NCBI RefSeq assembly: GCF_008831285.2
Contig: NC_045138.2
Location: 31,837,934 to 31,901,933, forward strand
Source: Nymphaea colorata
Taxonomy: Eukaryota > Streptophyta > Magnoliopsida > Nymphaeales > Nymphaeaceae
Direction of reading: 5' to 3'
Length of the DNA: 64,000 nt
Shown: one piece after another, positions 1-13,800 of the stretch
How the letters are laid out: each line of letters opens with the position of its first letter
Numbering within the stretch: the first letter of the stretch is position 1
Notes under the pieces: generated by a model
The model's database searches: none
Told to the model about the DNA's origin: nothing
Seen by the model: the letters and a program-made list of their open reading frames with translations, nothing else
Program-made: the position numbers and the translations under genes

Positions 1-1
1 G

Positions 2-247
2 CCTAGTCGTGTGTTGAAAGGGCAAACGCTTCTTTCTATGTTACCAAGGAGTCGTCATCATTTCTCTCTTCCACCTAGAGTTTTTGGTTGTGTCTGTTTT
101 ATTCACAATCATAGTCCTAATATTAAAAAACTTGATCGAAGGTCGATTAAAGGTGTGTTTCTAGGTTATTCTCCCACTCAAAAAGGATATAAGTGTCTAG
201 ACCCTTCTACTGGTGTGTCTATGTCACCAAAGATGTCACCTTCCTAA
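2..247 (+). pseudogene. copia integrase C-terminal fragment
   Basis: Open from the window edge to a stop at 245-247. It holds the copia integrase tail signature (PRVFGCVCF, then LDRRSIKGVFLGYS and QKGYKCLDPST). The frame is lost just after the DPST motif, where the intact relative continues into a VYVSRDVTF-like motif. The next 220 bases hold the degraded linker between integrase and reverse transcriptase. Confidence 0.8.
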
Positions 248-470
248 AACACACTTCTTATTTTGGTGAGAATTCTTTTCAGGGGGAGAGGTCTACAACA
301 AAGGAAGAGTATTCTCCAAATCAAGAGATTCAGTTTATAAACTTTTGGAGTACAAAAGGAAAGAGATTCAGGTTACCGACCTTCTTGAGCATAATAAGGA
401 TGATGGTTGCTCAACTGGAAATGAGGAGGAACATAACCGCTTGTTTGGGTAGGTTTACTTTAGGCGAAGA

Positions 471-1565
471 TTGCCTGCAGCAGAACCCACTGGTGAGGAG
501 ACTGGTGACGAAAGTCCTACTCCCAATCCTAATGCTACTCCTTCCTTGGATGACCCAAGTTGTGTTCAGGACACGTCGGTTGAAGGTACTCAGACAGAGA
601 CTGAAAATGAAGAGTTACCCATTGCTCTTAGAAAGGGCATCAGGTCATGTACTCAACACCCTATTGGTAATTTCATATCTTACTCTAAACTGAGCAAAAA
701 CTACAAAAGTTTTATATCGTCCCTTTCTATAGCTGTGATTCCTAGGACTATTACTGAGGCTCAGAACAATTCCAAGTGGGCTCATACGATGCAAGAAGAG
801 ATGGAAACAATGAACAAAAACAGAACGTGGGAGGTGGTAAATATCCCTAAAGCGACTCATCTTGCTAGGTCCAAGTGGGTTTACACCATTAAATATAAGC
901 TAGACAGGAGTGTAGACAGATATAAAGCTCGCCTAATGGCCAAGGGGTTCAATCAGAAATATGGAATTGATTACCTGGAAACATTTGCACCTGTTGCAAA
1001 GATGAAGACAGTCAGATTTATTATCTCCTTAGCTGTGATAAATGAGTGGAAGATGTGCCAAATTGATGTTAAAAATGCATTTCTAAATGGAGACCTCGAA
1101 GAGGAAATCTATATGTGCATGCCTCCTAGATATGAGGAACCTGGAAAATGTTGCAGGTTGAAGAAAGCTTTGCATGGGCTCAAGCAATTCCCCTGGGCGT
1201 GGTTTGAACAACTTAGACTTGTAATGAGACAACATGAATATCATCAAGGGAATGGAGATCACACTCTCTTTGTAAAGAGAAAGGAGCACAAGGTAATTCT
1301 TTTGTTGGTATATGTTGATGATATGATTGTCACAGGTAATGATGAAGATGAAATAACAAAGTTAAAGGAACTGTTGGACCTTGAGTTCGACCTTAAGGAC
1401 CTTGGCAAGTTGAAATATTTTCTTGGCATTGAAATTGCTAGGTCCAACACAAGTCTTGTGTTAAATCAAAGAAAGTATACTATAGATTTATTAAAGGAGA
1501 CTGGGAAACTTGAGTGTAGACATGCTTCTACTCCTATGGATGCTGGAAATAAACTTAGCCTCTGA
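471..1565 (+). pseudogene. copia reverse transcriptase fragment
   Basis: A 364-codon open stretch carrying the copia RT domain: ELPIALRKG entry motif, W-VV-IPK linker, KARLMAKGF, the first catalytic aspartate in [12 protein letters not shown], and the YVDDMIVTG box near 1308-1335. It ends at a TGA at 1563-1565, about where RT passes into the connection/RNase H region. It has no independent start and was once part of a longer Pol frame. 'Gln-Phe-Pro' replaces the usual 'Gln-Ser-Pro' after LHGLK, a sign of decay. Confidence 0.85.
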
Positions 1566-2288
1566 GATGGGGAGCTCCTTTGTGAAGAAGCAAAAGGAAG
1601 ATAACAACATCTTGTTGGGAAATTGATTTATCTTACTCTTACTAGACCAAATATTACTTTTGCTGTGAATGTGATGAGTCAGTTTATACATGCACCCACA
1701 AACGTTTACTTAAAGGCTGTCGACAGGATTTTATGTTATTTGAAGAGGAGTCCTCGCAAGGGCCTCTTGTACAGCAAGCAAGGCTCAAGGCTCTCTTGAG
1801 ATTGAATGATATTCTGATGCTGACTGGGCAGGATGTATGGACATCAAGAGATCCACTTCATGTTACTGTATTTACTTAGGAGGAAATCTCGTAGCGTGGA
1901 GAAGTCAAGAACAGTATGTTTGCTCCCGCTTTAGTGTTGAGGCTGAATATAGGGCTGTGGCCATGGGAGTCTCAGAGTTGTTGTGGTTGAAAGTGCTTTT
2001 GGCTGACATAAGAGTCAAAACTGAGGATCCAATGAGGATGTATTGTGATAACAAGTAATCAACTTGGCCAACAATCCTGTGCTACATGATAGAACAAAGC
2101 ATGTGGAAATTGATCATCATTTCATTCGAGAGAGAATTGATGCGAAGGAGCTTGTCCTACCCTACATGAAGACTAAAGACCAAACAACTGATGTATTGAC
2201 CAAGGCCTTGCCATCTATTTCATTTGACATGAATGTATCCAAGTTGGACATGTTCGATCTTTATGCCCAACTTGAGGGGGAGTGTTAA
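1566..2288 (+). pseudogene. copia RNase H fragment, frameshifted
   Basis: RNase H pieces lie in more than one frame: YSDADWAGC near 1808-1835, then 1837-2058 (STSCYCIYLGGN, EAEYRAVAMG, MYCDNK) and 2064-2288 ([26 protein letters not shown]). The frame break at about 2058 falls inside the conserved CDNKSA motif. The last codons run into the polypurine tract and LTR, as usual for copia Pol. Confidence 0.85.
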
Positions 2289-2523
2289 CATATATGTGTG
2301 TTCGGGTCCGGGTCTGGATCCTGTCCGACCCGTTGTATTCCTTTTAAGTATTGTGTAACCCCTTTTTTTCATTTTGAATGAGAAATTAAGTGTGTGAGAG
2401 ATACCGGCAGCTAGTGGGTGCCGGAACTCCCATGTTTGTGGTTTTTCTCCCTTTGAGTTCGAGGGTTTTCCACATTACATTGATCTTCGATTTCTACTGC
2501 ACTCTCGATCCTATTTTTCTACA
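2283..2523 (+). repeat. 3' LTR of Copia-1
   Basis: Begins TGTTAACATATATG immediately after the polypurine tract. The end is set at TTTTCTACA by analogy with the LTR at 39497-39791, which ends TTTCTACA. The length (241 bp) is typical of copia. The start is well supported; the end is inferred because the partner LTR lies outside the window. Confidence 0.65.
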
Positions 2524-3457
2524 GTGGAGGAAGAAGATTTGGACTAGCCAAGCTCAGTCAAGAGTTGCTGGCATTCCTACATGCTTGTGAAGGCAGGCTA
2601 CCCGCCCTTATAGGATTCAGAAGGCTGGGATTCAGCTAGCAAACCATTGTTCCTTTTGACGTTGTGCTGAGGAGACAAATGCCCATATCTTTGATAAAAT
2701 GTAAGTTAGCAAATGAAGTTTGGAGGTATATTCCTACAAAGTTTCGTAAGAGTTAAATTTCCCCAAGCCGAGATTGTAAATGAGTTTAAGAGATGGCTGC
2801 AAGCAAGGATCTCTAGGAAGTAGAGGCATCAGTGCTAGAGGATGTCCTTCTTAATTGTTTGTTGGAACATGTGGCGCCTTAGGAACAGATGTTTCCATGA
2901 CAGCCTTGAACCACAGTAAGTAGGTTCAAAAGAGAGGTTTGGAGGAGCGGCATGGATAGCTTTTCCTCTATCAAGTGGCCTCCTGAGATAGAAATTAAAC
3001 TAAGAATTTGGAAGGAAACTAGGCTATACTGTGAAGACACCATCAGTTCGGATAGAAATGGATGGTTAATTAACATTGTTAGAGCTCATACCAGACATGG
3101 ACTAAAAATAGCTGGCTTGAGCTATGTGAGTAATGGGCATCTAGGTTGTGTGGTGATTGTCAAGGATCGTGGAAAGATTCATAAAGAAGATATGGAACTC
3201 TTGGAGCGCATTCTCAGATTCCATAAGGAATATGAGGGTGATTATGCAATCATTTCCCTGTCAAAGATTGGGTGAGGAAAATTAAATAGAGATTGGAAGG
3301 GCAACGGCCAAATGCAGGTTGGAGCAGGTGTTTTGATCAAATTGAGGTGAGAATTTCGATGGAGCAGGGTGCTGCTATACTTGACATAGGACGACAAATC
3401 ATGGATCATGCCAATGACCTTCGTGACTGTTTTGTTGACTTGAATATGTAAATACAT
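2524..3457 (+). pseudogene. decayed coding relic, unrecognised protein
   Basis: Right after the LTR, one frame reads as protein with scattered stops (near 2538-2780: LAKLSQELLAFLHACEGRLP, then PFDVVLRRQMP and KLANEVWRYIP). A 107-codon open stretch follows at 2952-3275. After a frame change at about 3260 the reading continues through one stop to 3451 (MEQGAAILDIGRQ, DHANDLRDCFVDLN). The composition is that of real protein, not of random AT-rich DNA. I do not recognise the family. It could be a transduced gene fragment, a processed pseudogene or part of an unknown element. Confidence 0.4.
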
Positions 3458-4446
3458 AGCTTGTAGGCTATATTCTATAACAATTTGTTTTGGTGAAGGG
3501 TTGGGTCAATCCTTTGTGTTTATTGTTAAGGTCTTTTTTGGCCTTCTCTTGTATATAATCATTTTGTTGGAATAAAGGTAGGGGGTCTAACCCCTAAGCA
3601 AGCTCTTTACTGCAAAATGTAATGTTTTTATTTATGTCGCTTGTTTATTTAAATGTTGCTTTCATTTTGATTTTTTTGTGTTATTTTGCATCATATATAT
3701 ATATATATATATATTATGTCATACCCCCGTAACCATATTTTCTGAAGTTGTCTTGCCCATACCTATATCGCCATACCCTTACCTGAACCGGATCTGTATT
3801 CATGTGACTTAGAAGACCAGTAAACCAGCAGTAGCAACAGATGAACAAAACAGATGCCCAAGATAGAATCCTTTCCCTGAGAAAGTTATCGATGCATAAA
3901 CAACTAGTACTCTAGTTCCTTGTTAAGCTAGACAGCCAGTGTAGTAGGCAGGCATAATGAGCAGCTCTAACTTCTACCAGAAACTAGTGTCAAGAAGTCC
4001 CAACACTTCCCATAGATGTAATGAACTACATAGTGTCATGGACACCCAAATCTTAGCAAAAAAGGAATGTTTAAGTTTCACCTCTCATCCTCTGGACAGA
4101 TCTTGTTATAATATGAAAGTTGATCCAATGACTCCTCAGTTACTTATCTGAATCTAACGTCAACTTTGATGGAAATTACTTATGGTTTTTGCTCAATATG
4201 AACATCAACACAGCAATCAGTAAATAACACCAGGGCATGGGACAACATAAGAAGGTAAGTTCTGATAACTAGCTAGCAAACATATCCATATAACATGCAC
4301 TATAATAGACCACAAATCAACCAGAGAAAGAAATCCATAGACCATGCAATGGGAAAAAACAAGGCATCTAATGCCTTCAACAAAAGTATAGAGAAGGAAA
4401 AAGGAAAGCACACTATAACATCAGAAAATGGCATTACTGCTATTAC
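3458..4446. other. intron 28 remainder, no gene seen
   Basis: AT-rich non-coding DNA following the donor of exon 28 (host gene on the minus strand). It contains an (AT)11 microsatellite at 3693-3714. I searched the minus strand of 2524-4446 by eye for the missing C-terminal host exons and saw none. Confidence 0.6.
3693..3714. repeat. (AT)11 microsatellite
   Basis: Uninterrupted AT dinucleotide run of 22 bp in intron 28. Confidence 0.9.
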
Positions 4447-4812
4447 CTGAAACATGTAGAGAAAATTGAAATGTTTATGGGTTTCACAGTAGGTACATAT
4501 ACGGTTGAGAGCTAGAGAAGTGTGCTCTATGACAGCCATGTTCTGAGAAGCAGCAGCTTCACTTCTTGTTGCAAGGACATGTTCTAATATGGACATAGCA
4601 CCATAACCAACACATAAATCACAAAGATCATCGATAGTTCCATAGTCAGTTGCTAAGGTATCAGGCCTTTGAGGAGAAGCAGTTGGGGTCACTGCTGCAT
4701 GATGTGATGGCTGAGGCGGTGGAGGAACAGTATTTGGAGGAAAGAAGAGCAAGCATGCTTCTGTATAGCGTCCATGCCTGAACATAAAACCAAGCATTTC
4801 CTGCTTTGCATA
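4447..4812 (-). CDS. ZFYVE26-like: ZFYVE26-like exon 28 (residues 2150-2271), last exon in window
   Basis: Acceptor GCTTTTGCAG, donor CAG|GTAATA. Encodes [20 protein letters not shown], a proline run, [20 protein letters not shown] and [15 protein letters not shown]. The family continues after 'FQ', so this is not the end of the protein. Confidence 0.93.
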
Positions 4813-7800
4813 CTGCAAAAGCACATACTCATGTAAGCCCATCCCTCCAGAAAAAAGCAAAAAAAAAATGCAGAAATGCTGGAAGAGGAAACATGTTCTT
4901 ATGGTAGGCTAGCAAAACGTTCTGGAAAAAACTTACAAAATTGATCACAATAAAGAGTAATAAGGGACCATCTACAAAGAAGTCATGATATGAACTATGA
5001 AGCAATTGAAATAAACAAGAAACATGGGAAATATTTTTCGAACTCCTGAAGAGCCAAGTAAAGCCGACTTAAAGGATACATTTAAGTGCTATTGGAAGAG
5101 GAAAGTCTGACTGACCTATAGCGACCTCTAAACATATATATACAAAAATATTCCAGAAAGCACATGGGCTCACCGCTTACCTCTTGCAAGTAGCTGATGC
5201 ACTCTGTGTACCGTGTATGGTCCAAATTGCTTCGAGGACCATCATCTGAATCCTCCAAGCTTGTCGATACGTCAGGATGATTTGTAGCTACCTGAGATCG
5301 TCTTGACCTCTCCGATCGTGGAAAAGTAGAGATATGCAAAACGCTAAGGTACGCATCGGCAGAAAGAGAATCATCCAAGATTGTGGGTGCACTTCTAGCC
5401 AAATGTTCATACCTAAAACATTAGTGTCAACAATTAAATTTCCAGTCAAACAATAGCTTTATCCATGAAACATTACACAGTTACGTCCACCTAGTTTCTT
5501 AGCTGAAGAGAGGAAAAGTATGGGTCTGATTTCTAAAGTGTACACACCAAATCCACAAACCTGGCCATGTTTTGGTAAATGACCAGTTTCAGATATATGT
5601 AAGTCCAAATATACATGTGCATTTATGCAAGCACTTGAATGTTGTATAACAGCCTCATCAACATGAGAACAGATACCCTCAATCAGTAACTGGTTCTGAA
5701 GGTACTGAAAACTCGATTACACATATGGAAAGGCCACAAAGTGGCTGCAGGAACAGTCATGTTCAGAAACATTATAGAAGGCAAAAAAAAACATGTAAGA
5801 TAGAAGAAGAGGAACCAGGTTCATTCATAAATAGGAACCAGGTTCATTCATAAATGAATACAGGTGCTGCCTAGACCATAATGAAGTTATGAAAAGGAAC
5901 AAAATATTACAGAAACTAACATTTAGTCAAATAACACAAGACCAAAAGTTTCAGTTAACCCTAACATATATGCTTTAAGCAGAGTAGATAAATGTGAAAT
6001 ATTCAAACGTGAGTGAGCTCTTTCTATTCCTTCAAAAGTTAAATATGGTTTTCTGGAATATTCAAACAGAGTAAATACAAAATAATTAAATTTAAACAGG
6101 CATACAGATCAAGGTATGTCTTGCAACTCAAAGAAAGCCATCAATTTTTATCAAAGTTGATATTCGCTTTACTGAATCTAGCGAGCATTATCTAAAGACC
6201 ATATTGACTCCTTCAGAAAAACCAGCTGCACGGTCTACCTATTTCTCTAATTTAAAAGGCATTTTATTTACAGAATGCATGTAGACATCTTATATTTTCT
6301 GGTCTATTACTTTGCCATATTTGAATCGAAAAAATGTGCAGATATTCTGTTATTTAATATTGCAACTTTTTGAGCATGACCATTCTCATGGACATAACAA
6401 GGAGACTCATTTTTCGATGCTGTCTTGACATAGTCAACTCTAAATTGCAGGTTTTCTAAGAAAAGAAAAAAAAAAATCCACAGGCTGAATGAGGAAAATC
6501 CCCTCCCCACTGCCCAAGAAATTTTCAATTTGGCATTACAGAAAAAAAAAAGGAATCCTCCGTCCCTACCTAAAATTTTGGAAAAGTAATGACGGCTCCC
6601 TTCCAAAGTAAAGTTTCAGATGTTCTGTCCTTGAATAGTCAATTTATGAGATATATTAAGAGATATAAAATTTGCAGCTAATTAGTAAAAAGAATTGAAT
6701 TCATCCGCTCATAATTTCGCTTCTACAAATGTTTGTGCAGAAGAAAGCAGCATCAACGGACTTCTGACAATAGAAAGCCTGGATTTTTGTATGGATTAAC
6801 CCAGCTTCCAAAGTCTTCACTGTGAAGGTTATTGTTATTTAGAACAGAACCAAAGCAGGAAACTAAGTCAGCAAAGCATATTGAACTTCAAGAATTGTAT
6901 GCAATTTGAGACAGAGACAGATATCATGCTACCTGAATCCTCTCAATTACAAGGAGCAAACAAAGGCATCAAAAGGTTTGCATGCCTTTAGAACAAAATA
7001 ATTTGTAAAAATTTCCTGTTCGCCTTTCTAGTCAGGCAACTTACAGTAAAACATACACAAGAGATCATGAAAGTAGGCCTTACATTGAGCGGGCAGCAGA
7101 TACGTCAACTGGGGGTCCAGATTCTATTGTATTAATGATATCAAGAACAACTGCTGCTGGATCTCCCTTATGCAATTGCAGAGCTTGTCTAAAATAAATA
7201 AATAATGCAAGTTATTTCCATATACACTGTAAAAAAGAGTACAACCTAAGTGTGGAGTCCTGCAAAACCTCCTTTCCAGTTATGAAAGTTTAACCTACTT
7301 GAATTTCACACGGGCCTGAGCATAGCGCTCCATCCGAATTAAAGCATGACCCCATGCATTCCATACGAGAAAAGCATCAATCTGGATCACAGAATTGATT
7401 ACAAAACAAGTTCCGACCACAAAAAACACACAAAAGAACAGCAGCAGTTCTAGCATAGTGTGTAACCTCTTTAGTACCTTGCATTTCTTACAGGTATAGA
7501 CAGCCATGCTGTATCGTTCATCTTTAATCAGTCTATCCCGGAGGCGAGATGATGATTCCTGGTCTGCAATATCATCAAGAGAAGCAACAATTCCTGACCC
7601 AAGAAGACTCTGAAGTAGTTCAGCACGCCCTAGCCAGATGTCAGCCTGTGCCACAAGCTCAGGCAGCTCATCAGCACACTGACTACTGACACTAGAACTG
7701 CCAGCATCAGAAGACACTTCATCAGCTTCCTTGCTCTTGTCTGAAGTGCTAGAAGCCTCACTGCTTCCCACAACTTTCTTCAGCTGTGCTTTAGAATGAA

Positions 7801-10800
7801 TCAGAGCCTGTACATTATTAAAGAAACATGACTTATTCAGTTATTCTAAAATTCAAACTTAGTGCAGTAATCAAGCATATCCACTTTAAAGTCAGGAACC
7901 TGCACAAAAGTCTCTGTTGCACGGTATGCACGACCTACAGTTTCCATAGAAGCATTTAAAGGCAACTGTTGAGAGCTTAAAACATTTTTCATCTCTGCAA
8001 TAGATAACTCTAGAGCACCTTTAGCCGTTACTGTCTCATCAGTGCACAATGACAGCAGTGCCTGCATTTAGAAGTCACTAACCTAAGAATCATCATAAAA
8101 AAGAAATGCAATATTATTCAATAAACATGATGCTGATAATGTAGATTATGTGGCTTAACTAAGAAGGGGCCCCACATCAAGTACCTTAAAAAGAGTAATA
8201 TCAGGAGCACTTTCATATCTGTGGGAAACACGTACTGCATCGTCCTTATTTTTATCACCTGTGAGTACCCATCTTTCAGAAGTAGCAATAGAGGGAAACC
8301 TTTCTTGTCCATCAAGTGCATTAACTGAACTGCGATCCTCTTGAATACTGGCCATTGCTTCCCAAGAAGTATTTTCAGATGGAGACAATCCTGAGCTTTT
8401 CCGCTTACGATATGGTTCCTTCGAATTAGTCTTAGTACCACTATCACGAGGTGTCCATGAAAATGCACGGCGAGCTTCTTTCTGCAAGTTGCTGAGGCTG
8501 TGACTAAAATTTGATTTTGCAGGCACGCCCGTTTGTGTTTTCTGCTTTGTTCTGGGAACCATCACAGGGGCACGTTGTTCGCTAACAGGAGGACTCATGT
8601 TAACTGCAATGGCTTTAGCCGCATATGCAAGAATCAGATTGTTGTCCCTAAGTGAAGGAAACTCTTTCATGATCTGCAGATGAAAAAAAAGTCACAGACA
8701 GCATAGCTTGTTAGAAGAAAAGATAGTCAATCATGGTACTATATTGTGAAATACCACATTACCTGAGAAGCAGAATCTAACTGTTTACACATAAATAGGA
8801 CTTCTAAGATCAACAGAGGCTGCTCATGTAACGCAGAACAACGTTGCTGCCAAGGCAAAGGCAAAGCAGCAAGAACACGTAGACCCAGGGCCCAAGCATT
8901 AAGCTGGGAGATTTCAGCGTCTGACATATTTCCATCACGCCTCTTCAAGAAAAAGTGCACCTTTAAAAATGGACAACAGTGGGCTTAGACAGTGAGAAAA
9001 TATCAAGAAACAGCCAAATAAGTTCTTTCAGCTCCCACATCTGTCAATGGAAGAAATTAGAGAAAAAGACATGGAGATATACAAGAAGCTGCTTTGACCG
9101 CAAGTTAGGAAGCTGTTGCATGGCACCCATAGCAACTGGCAGAGCATCATTCGCTTCATGGAATGACGAAAGAAATCTTGAAGCCTCTGCTGGACCGCCA
9201 CCACTGACAGGATCAGCAGTAAGCAGCTTAACAAGTTGCCTGCCCTGCAACTCTCTCCGCAGATCTACAGATAAATTGGCACTTTCAGCTACTTCTAAGG
9301 CTGCAGAAACAGCACCCTTGCCAGCCAATCTCAAAGCAAGACCTTCAGGATCTTCCTTGCAATCAGCTTCAACCTGAATGAACCTCATTCAGACAGGAGA
9401 TCAAGGGAAAAACATCATTAGTCAAAATCCTTTAAACATTTATTTCTGTCATAGATATCAGAGTCTTTCAGGAGTCACCATACACAAACATAAAATACAA
9501 TGAGCGACTCACCTCCTGCCAGCTGTTATATCTGTCATCTGCACACAGTATGTGACCATATCTCTGCAAAGCTTGTCGTGCTAGGATCGCCTGATGATAC
9601 ACAAATAGCTATCACTATCTCAATGCACACTTACAGCTTTCACAAGTACGAAAAAATTGGCATAAAAAGGCTATGATAACTAAAAGCTTCATCATATTTT
9701 GACAACATTGCTCAAAGGTCCTAATTTCTTCAGGAAATTCTAGTATGGAAATTGATCATGGCCGCATTAGTTTCAATCTTAACACAAATCCCAGAATATC
9801 CATGATGTTCTTTACATAATTGTAGATTGTTCAAATTCCCTTTTTAATACATGAAGACAATGATTGATGTGTATGTGCAGTTCCAGTTCACATTCAAAGC
9901 TGTAAAAAAGTCACAAACTACATGCTTGCATGCTAGAATCAGGCATTGGGAATCAGATATAGAATAGAACCACCTAAAAGGTTCAACTACCAAGCCAGGA
10001 GCTCAATCACCAACTCATTGAATCGAGACATAAATGCTGCTTGAATCCTGTAGGAATGAAGTCGATTATGGTAATTCTCGTTTTTCATTAAAATGTTATG
10101 TAAGATAATAAGCCAGAAGTACTCCAGTCATTTTCACGGATCTAATTGAAAATAAAAGGATCCAGCAGATAGAAATTGACAAACCAATTTCAGAAGGAAC
10201 TTTTAACAGGAAGAGGTTTTATCCTTGTTCTTCATTAGTATAAGCAAATAAATTAGTAATAGACCTTCTGAATAAGCTTATTAGTCGGTGCTAACTCTGC
10301 AAGGCCCGATTTTGGTAAATGTCGGAAAAAGTCCTTATAGGCACTTAAGATACACTGAATATTTATGGATCCAGTGTTATCAATGTTCCTCTATTTAAGG
10401 GAATCTCTTAAATCATCTTATAACCTACTGACACAAAAGGGATATTCAGCCTCATGAGGATAACCTGGATGACCTCTTGAGCAACCTCATTGTGTTGTTC
10501 CCCTTCCTCTTGATGAGAGTAGACACACATGCGCACACACGCACATGCACATCATGGATTTTGATCTTACTACCACACTGGCAGAGTCATTTTCAGAAAA
10601 GCTGAAGAAATCAGTTTTTGAAAGATCTGCAGTATTACAAGAGAAGAAAATGAAGAAAAAAATGAAGCTTGAAAAAACAAATCTTTGTTTTGGAATTATC
10701 ATAACTTTTACATAATACACAAAGGAAGTGAATGCTTGGAGAATCAATAGTTTTCTAAAAGGAAAAAAAGGCAATCAGAAACCCGTGAGAATACGGTGGC

Positions 10801-13800
10801 TTCTCAATCTTCTAGCTTCTCACAGAGAGAGACAGAGACAGAAAGAACAAAGAAATGACAGAATTTAGGGATATGTATTATGTACAACAGGTCTTCTCCT
10901 AGGGAAAGAAGCATCCAACCTATGAAATGAATGAAAAAATTTAAAGTGTCAATGCCCTAACTTGATGGCCTGACCGGCCTCATATAGGTGGATGGACAAA
11001 TCAGGCAGCCGTTTCTTTGTGGCCTAGACATAATCAAGATACTCACACAGACCCGTACTTTTTGGAAAAAAGAAAATACAATGTGTACCGTGCCATTTTT
11101 CTATTTTTCTTTTATTTATAGTATCAACCATACCATCATAGGACATGGTGACCATGACACAAACACATTCAAACTGCAGCACAGAATCTTATTTTAGGTG
11201 GCAACATATTGAAAGTACAAATGAAATATAAATATCTATAGCACTAACATTTTTCATGGAACAAAGAGACTCAAAAAGGTTTTCCCACACAAATAACTCG
11301 AAAGATGAAAGACAAGATAAACAATCAATGATTTTGTACCTCACTCCTAAGAGGATCACCCTGCGGCAGATGGCAAATGCACATGGTGAGAACATCCATC
11401 GCAGCATTAAGCTCCCATCTATGAAGATATCTGCAATTGATATTTCAGAAATCAAGAGAAGTCCATTATGAAGAACTAATGATCCAGAAGGCCGAAACAT
11501 TTATTCTCATGCATGCAAACGTTAATGCAAGATACCAAAAATGAGAATAGAGATGTCCCATTTATGTTACTTCTTTATGAAGGTTATACATGGAACATGA
11601 CTTGGAACTGAATTTAAGTATCTTATGTCACAATTACATAATTAGACATGATTACTGAAACTTATTTGTTCCATCATTGGTTATAGTCCTCAGCAAGTTA
11701 ATCAAGGCTTTGAGGATGAAAAGCTACAAGATTTTAGTTATGTGTGATAATTTCAAATAACAAAAAGCTTCTAATTTTTTTAATGTCAAATAAACCATAT
11801 GAAATAAAAAGTAAAAGAATTGGGCATACCATTAACGGAAGAGACAGTGCTTAAAGCTTTGCTAAATGCTTACATGGACCTTCCTGATGGCACCTGAAGG
11901 GCCATTGAAATTTATAATTAAATTATCAATAGTTTTCCTATTTAAGTAGTCAAAGAGTTCTCAACATGGCCTTGTCCTATGTCCTTCCCAAGCCACTGGA
12001 AATGAATCCTCCGTCTCTACAAAACAACATGCTTCGCAATCTTCAAGTACCCCTAAGGACTGTCCACTAGTCCTGCCTGAATGTGGCTAATAGCCTAATA
12101 CATCTCACATGTAAACCAATATTTCAAGCCATTATCACAAATATCACTTTCGGATATTAAAATGCAAGAGAGTAGAGTTGGTTTTTCTTGGGAAAATATA
12201 AGGAAATCTCAGCAAGTTTTAAAAAGTTAAAAAAGGAAAACTCTTAAAAATAGCATGTAAAAAAAAATCTGGTAACTACAAAATGTCAAAAATGCAAAAA
12301 ACGAAAAAAAAAGCAAAAAACGAAAAAAAATGCAAAGAAAACGTGAAAAATGCTTTTTTGTGTGTTTTTCATTTTGACACTTAAAAAAAATGTTTTTTTG
12401 CCCTTTTTCAGGCTGACATGTTTTCACCTTTTTTTTTGTATTTTTTTAATAAAACGCATTTTCTGTAACAATGGTTCAAGAATAAAAATTGCATCTTTGG
12501 GGAATGGAGAGGATAAATTACTTGCACAATGAGGTTTATGCAGTAAAAGATACAGCAGTATCAGTTGTTTTTTTCTTTTAATGGAGCAAATTCATCAGGT
12601 ACTAAAAAAATATTAAGTATTGAAGTATTGAATGCCATGAATATCAACACTTCTTCAAAGACTATAATAGAATATCTTTCAAGTTTTAACACCTGTATCA
12701 GCATCAATCACTGCATATACACAAATAGAAACAAGTCCAAATGCTTGGATTATGGTTTAGACTTTAGAGCAAAAATTATGAGACTTGAAGCAAAGCTGGT
12801 AAAGTACAGAAGGTAAATGCATACGATTATGAGACTTTAAGTGGTACCAACAACGAAACTACAGAGCTGAGTGAATTACGGTTATGCAACTTCTAGTGAT
12901 AGTGAACCAAATACTAAGTCAAGCAGAGAATCTACACGACTTAAAACTATTAGCAAATATCCATTCTTAAAAATCAGTTCACAGTCCAATGTGATCAGGT
13001 GCACCAGGACTTCATCTATCATAGAAAAAAGTGAAGCATAAAAAGTTATTCATGGAGAAGAGAATTATAACACAGGGGTAGCTGCTGCATACTTGAGAGC
13101 AAGTCTGGCGGCCAGTTGCTTATCTTTCAATCTCAAACAATATTGCCAACTATTGCTACCATAACCATGTGGCAAGTCAGTGGCTAAATGATTTTCTTCA
13201 CCTCTTTCAATTAGCAACTGTAGCAACCGATCAGAAGCCCCACCACGTAAACAGCGATCAGATAAAGCAAGAGCATCCAAATATTTTCCTTCACCTATTA
13301 ATCTGTAAACAAATATATGTGGAAAATCATTAAAATGACAGTGGATTCTGAGGCCATGTACTGAACAGTACATGATGGACACTGACACTAGAATAGTTCT
13401 TATTCAACTCATTAACAGAAAGTGCAGTTTCACCAGCATCATCTGAATAGCAGCATGTCTTAACTCTTAAGAGTTCAGACACTTCATCTCGTCCAGTATT
13501 AACTTCCATCCTCTAAAATAAACATCCTATAATTCTAATCAGACAAAGGATGACGTGGGGGAAAACTTTGGAAGCAAAAGCAAGCTTTCCCATCTAATTG
13601 AAGGAAAAACGTGAAATGATGAAGATGTCATGTTACTAACTTATTGCTAAAACTGAGGAAAAGTTTCTTTCCAAAAAGTAACAGTAACAGCATAAGACAT
13701 AACATAAGCCATTTCACTAAGATACACTAACGAGAATTACTTCACATGTTAGTACATCAACATATAAATAAATGGTAAAGAACATTGTCACCATGTAATG

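Larger units (their letters stand above)
1..2523 (+). mobile_element. Ty1/copia LTR retrotransposon, 5' part beyond window edge (Copia-1)
   Basis: The 3' part of a copia element: the C-terminal integrase region, reverse transcriptase, RNase H, a polypurine tract GAGGGGGAG at 2274-2282, then a 3' LTR. The coding region is broken by several stops and frameshifts, so it is a dead copy. Residue patterns such as PRVFGCVCF and QKGYKCLDPST are close to those of the element at 39497-44658, so the two belong to related families. It lies antisense to the host gene, apparently in the intron after exon 28. Its 5' LTR and target duplication cannot be checked here. Confidence 0.9.

Noticed and set aside
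7478-7520. CKKC in exon 24 as a zinc finger
   Set aside because: Only one Cys pair with no partner ligands; no FYVE or other finger can be built around it.
10487-12816. Assorted 60-100 codon ORFs in introns 17 and 18
   Set aside because: Chance frames in AT-rich intron DNA with Phe/Lys/Ser-rich composition and no family likeness.
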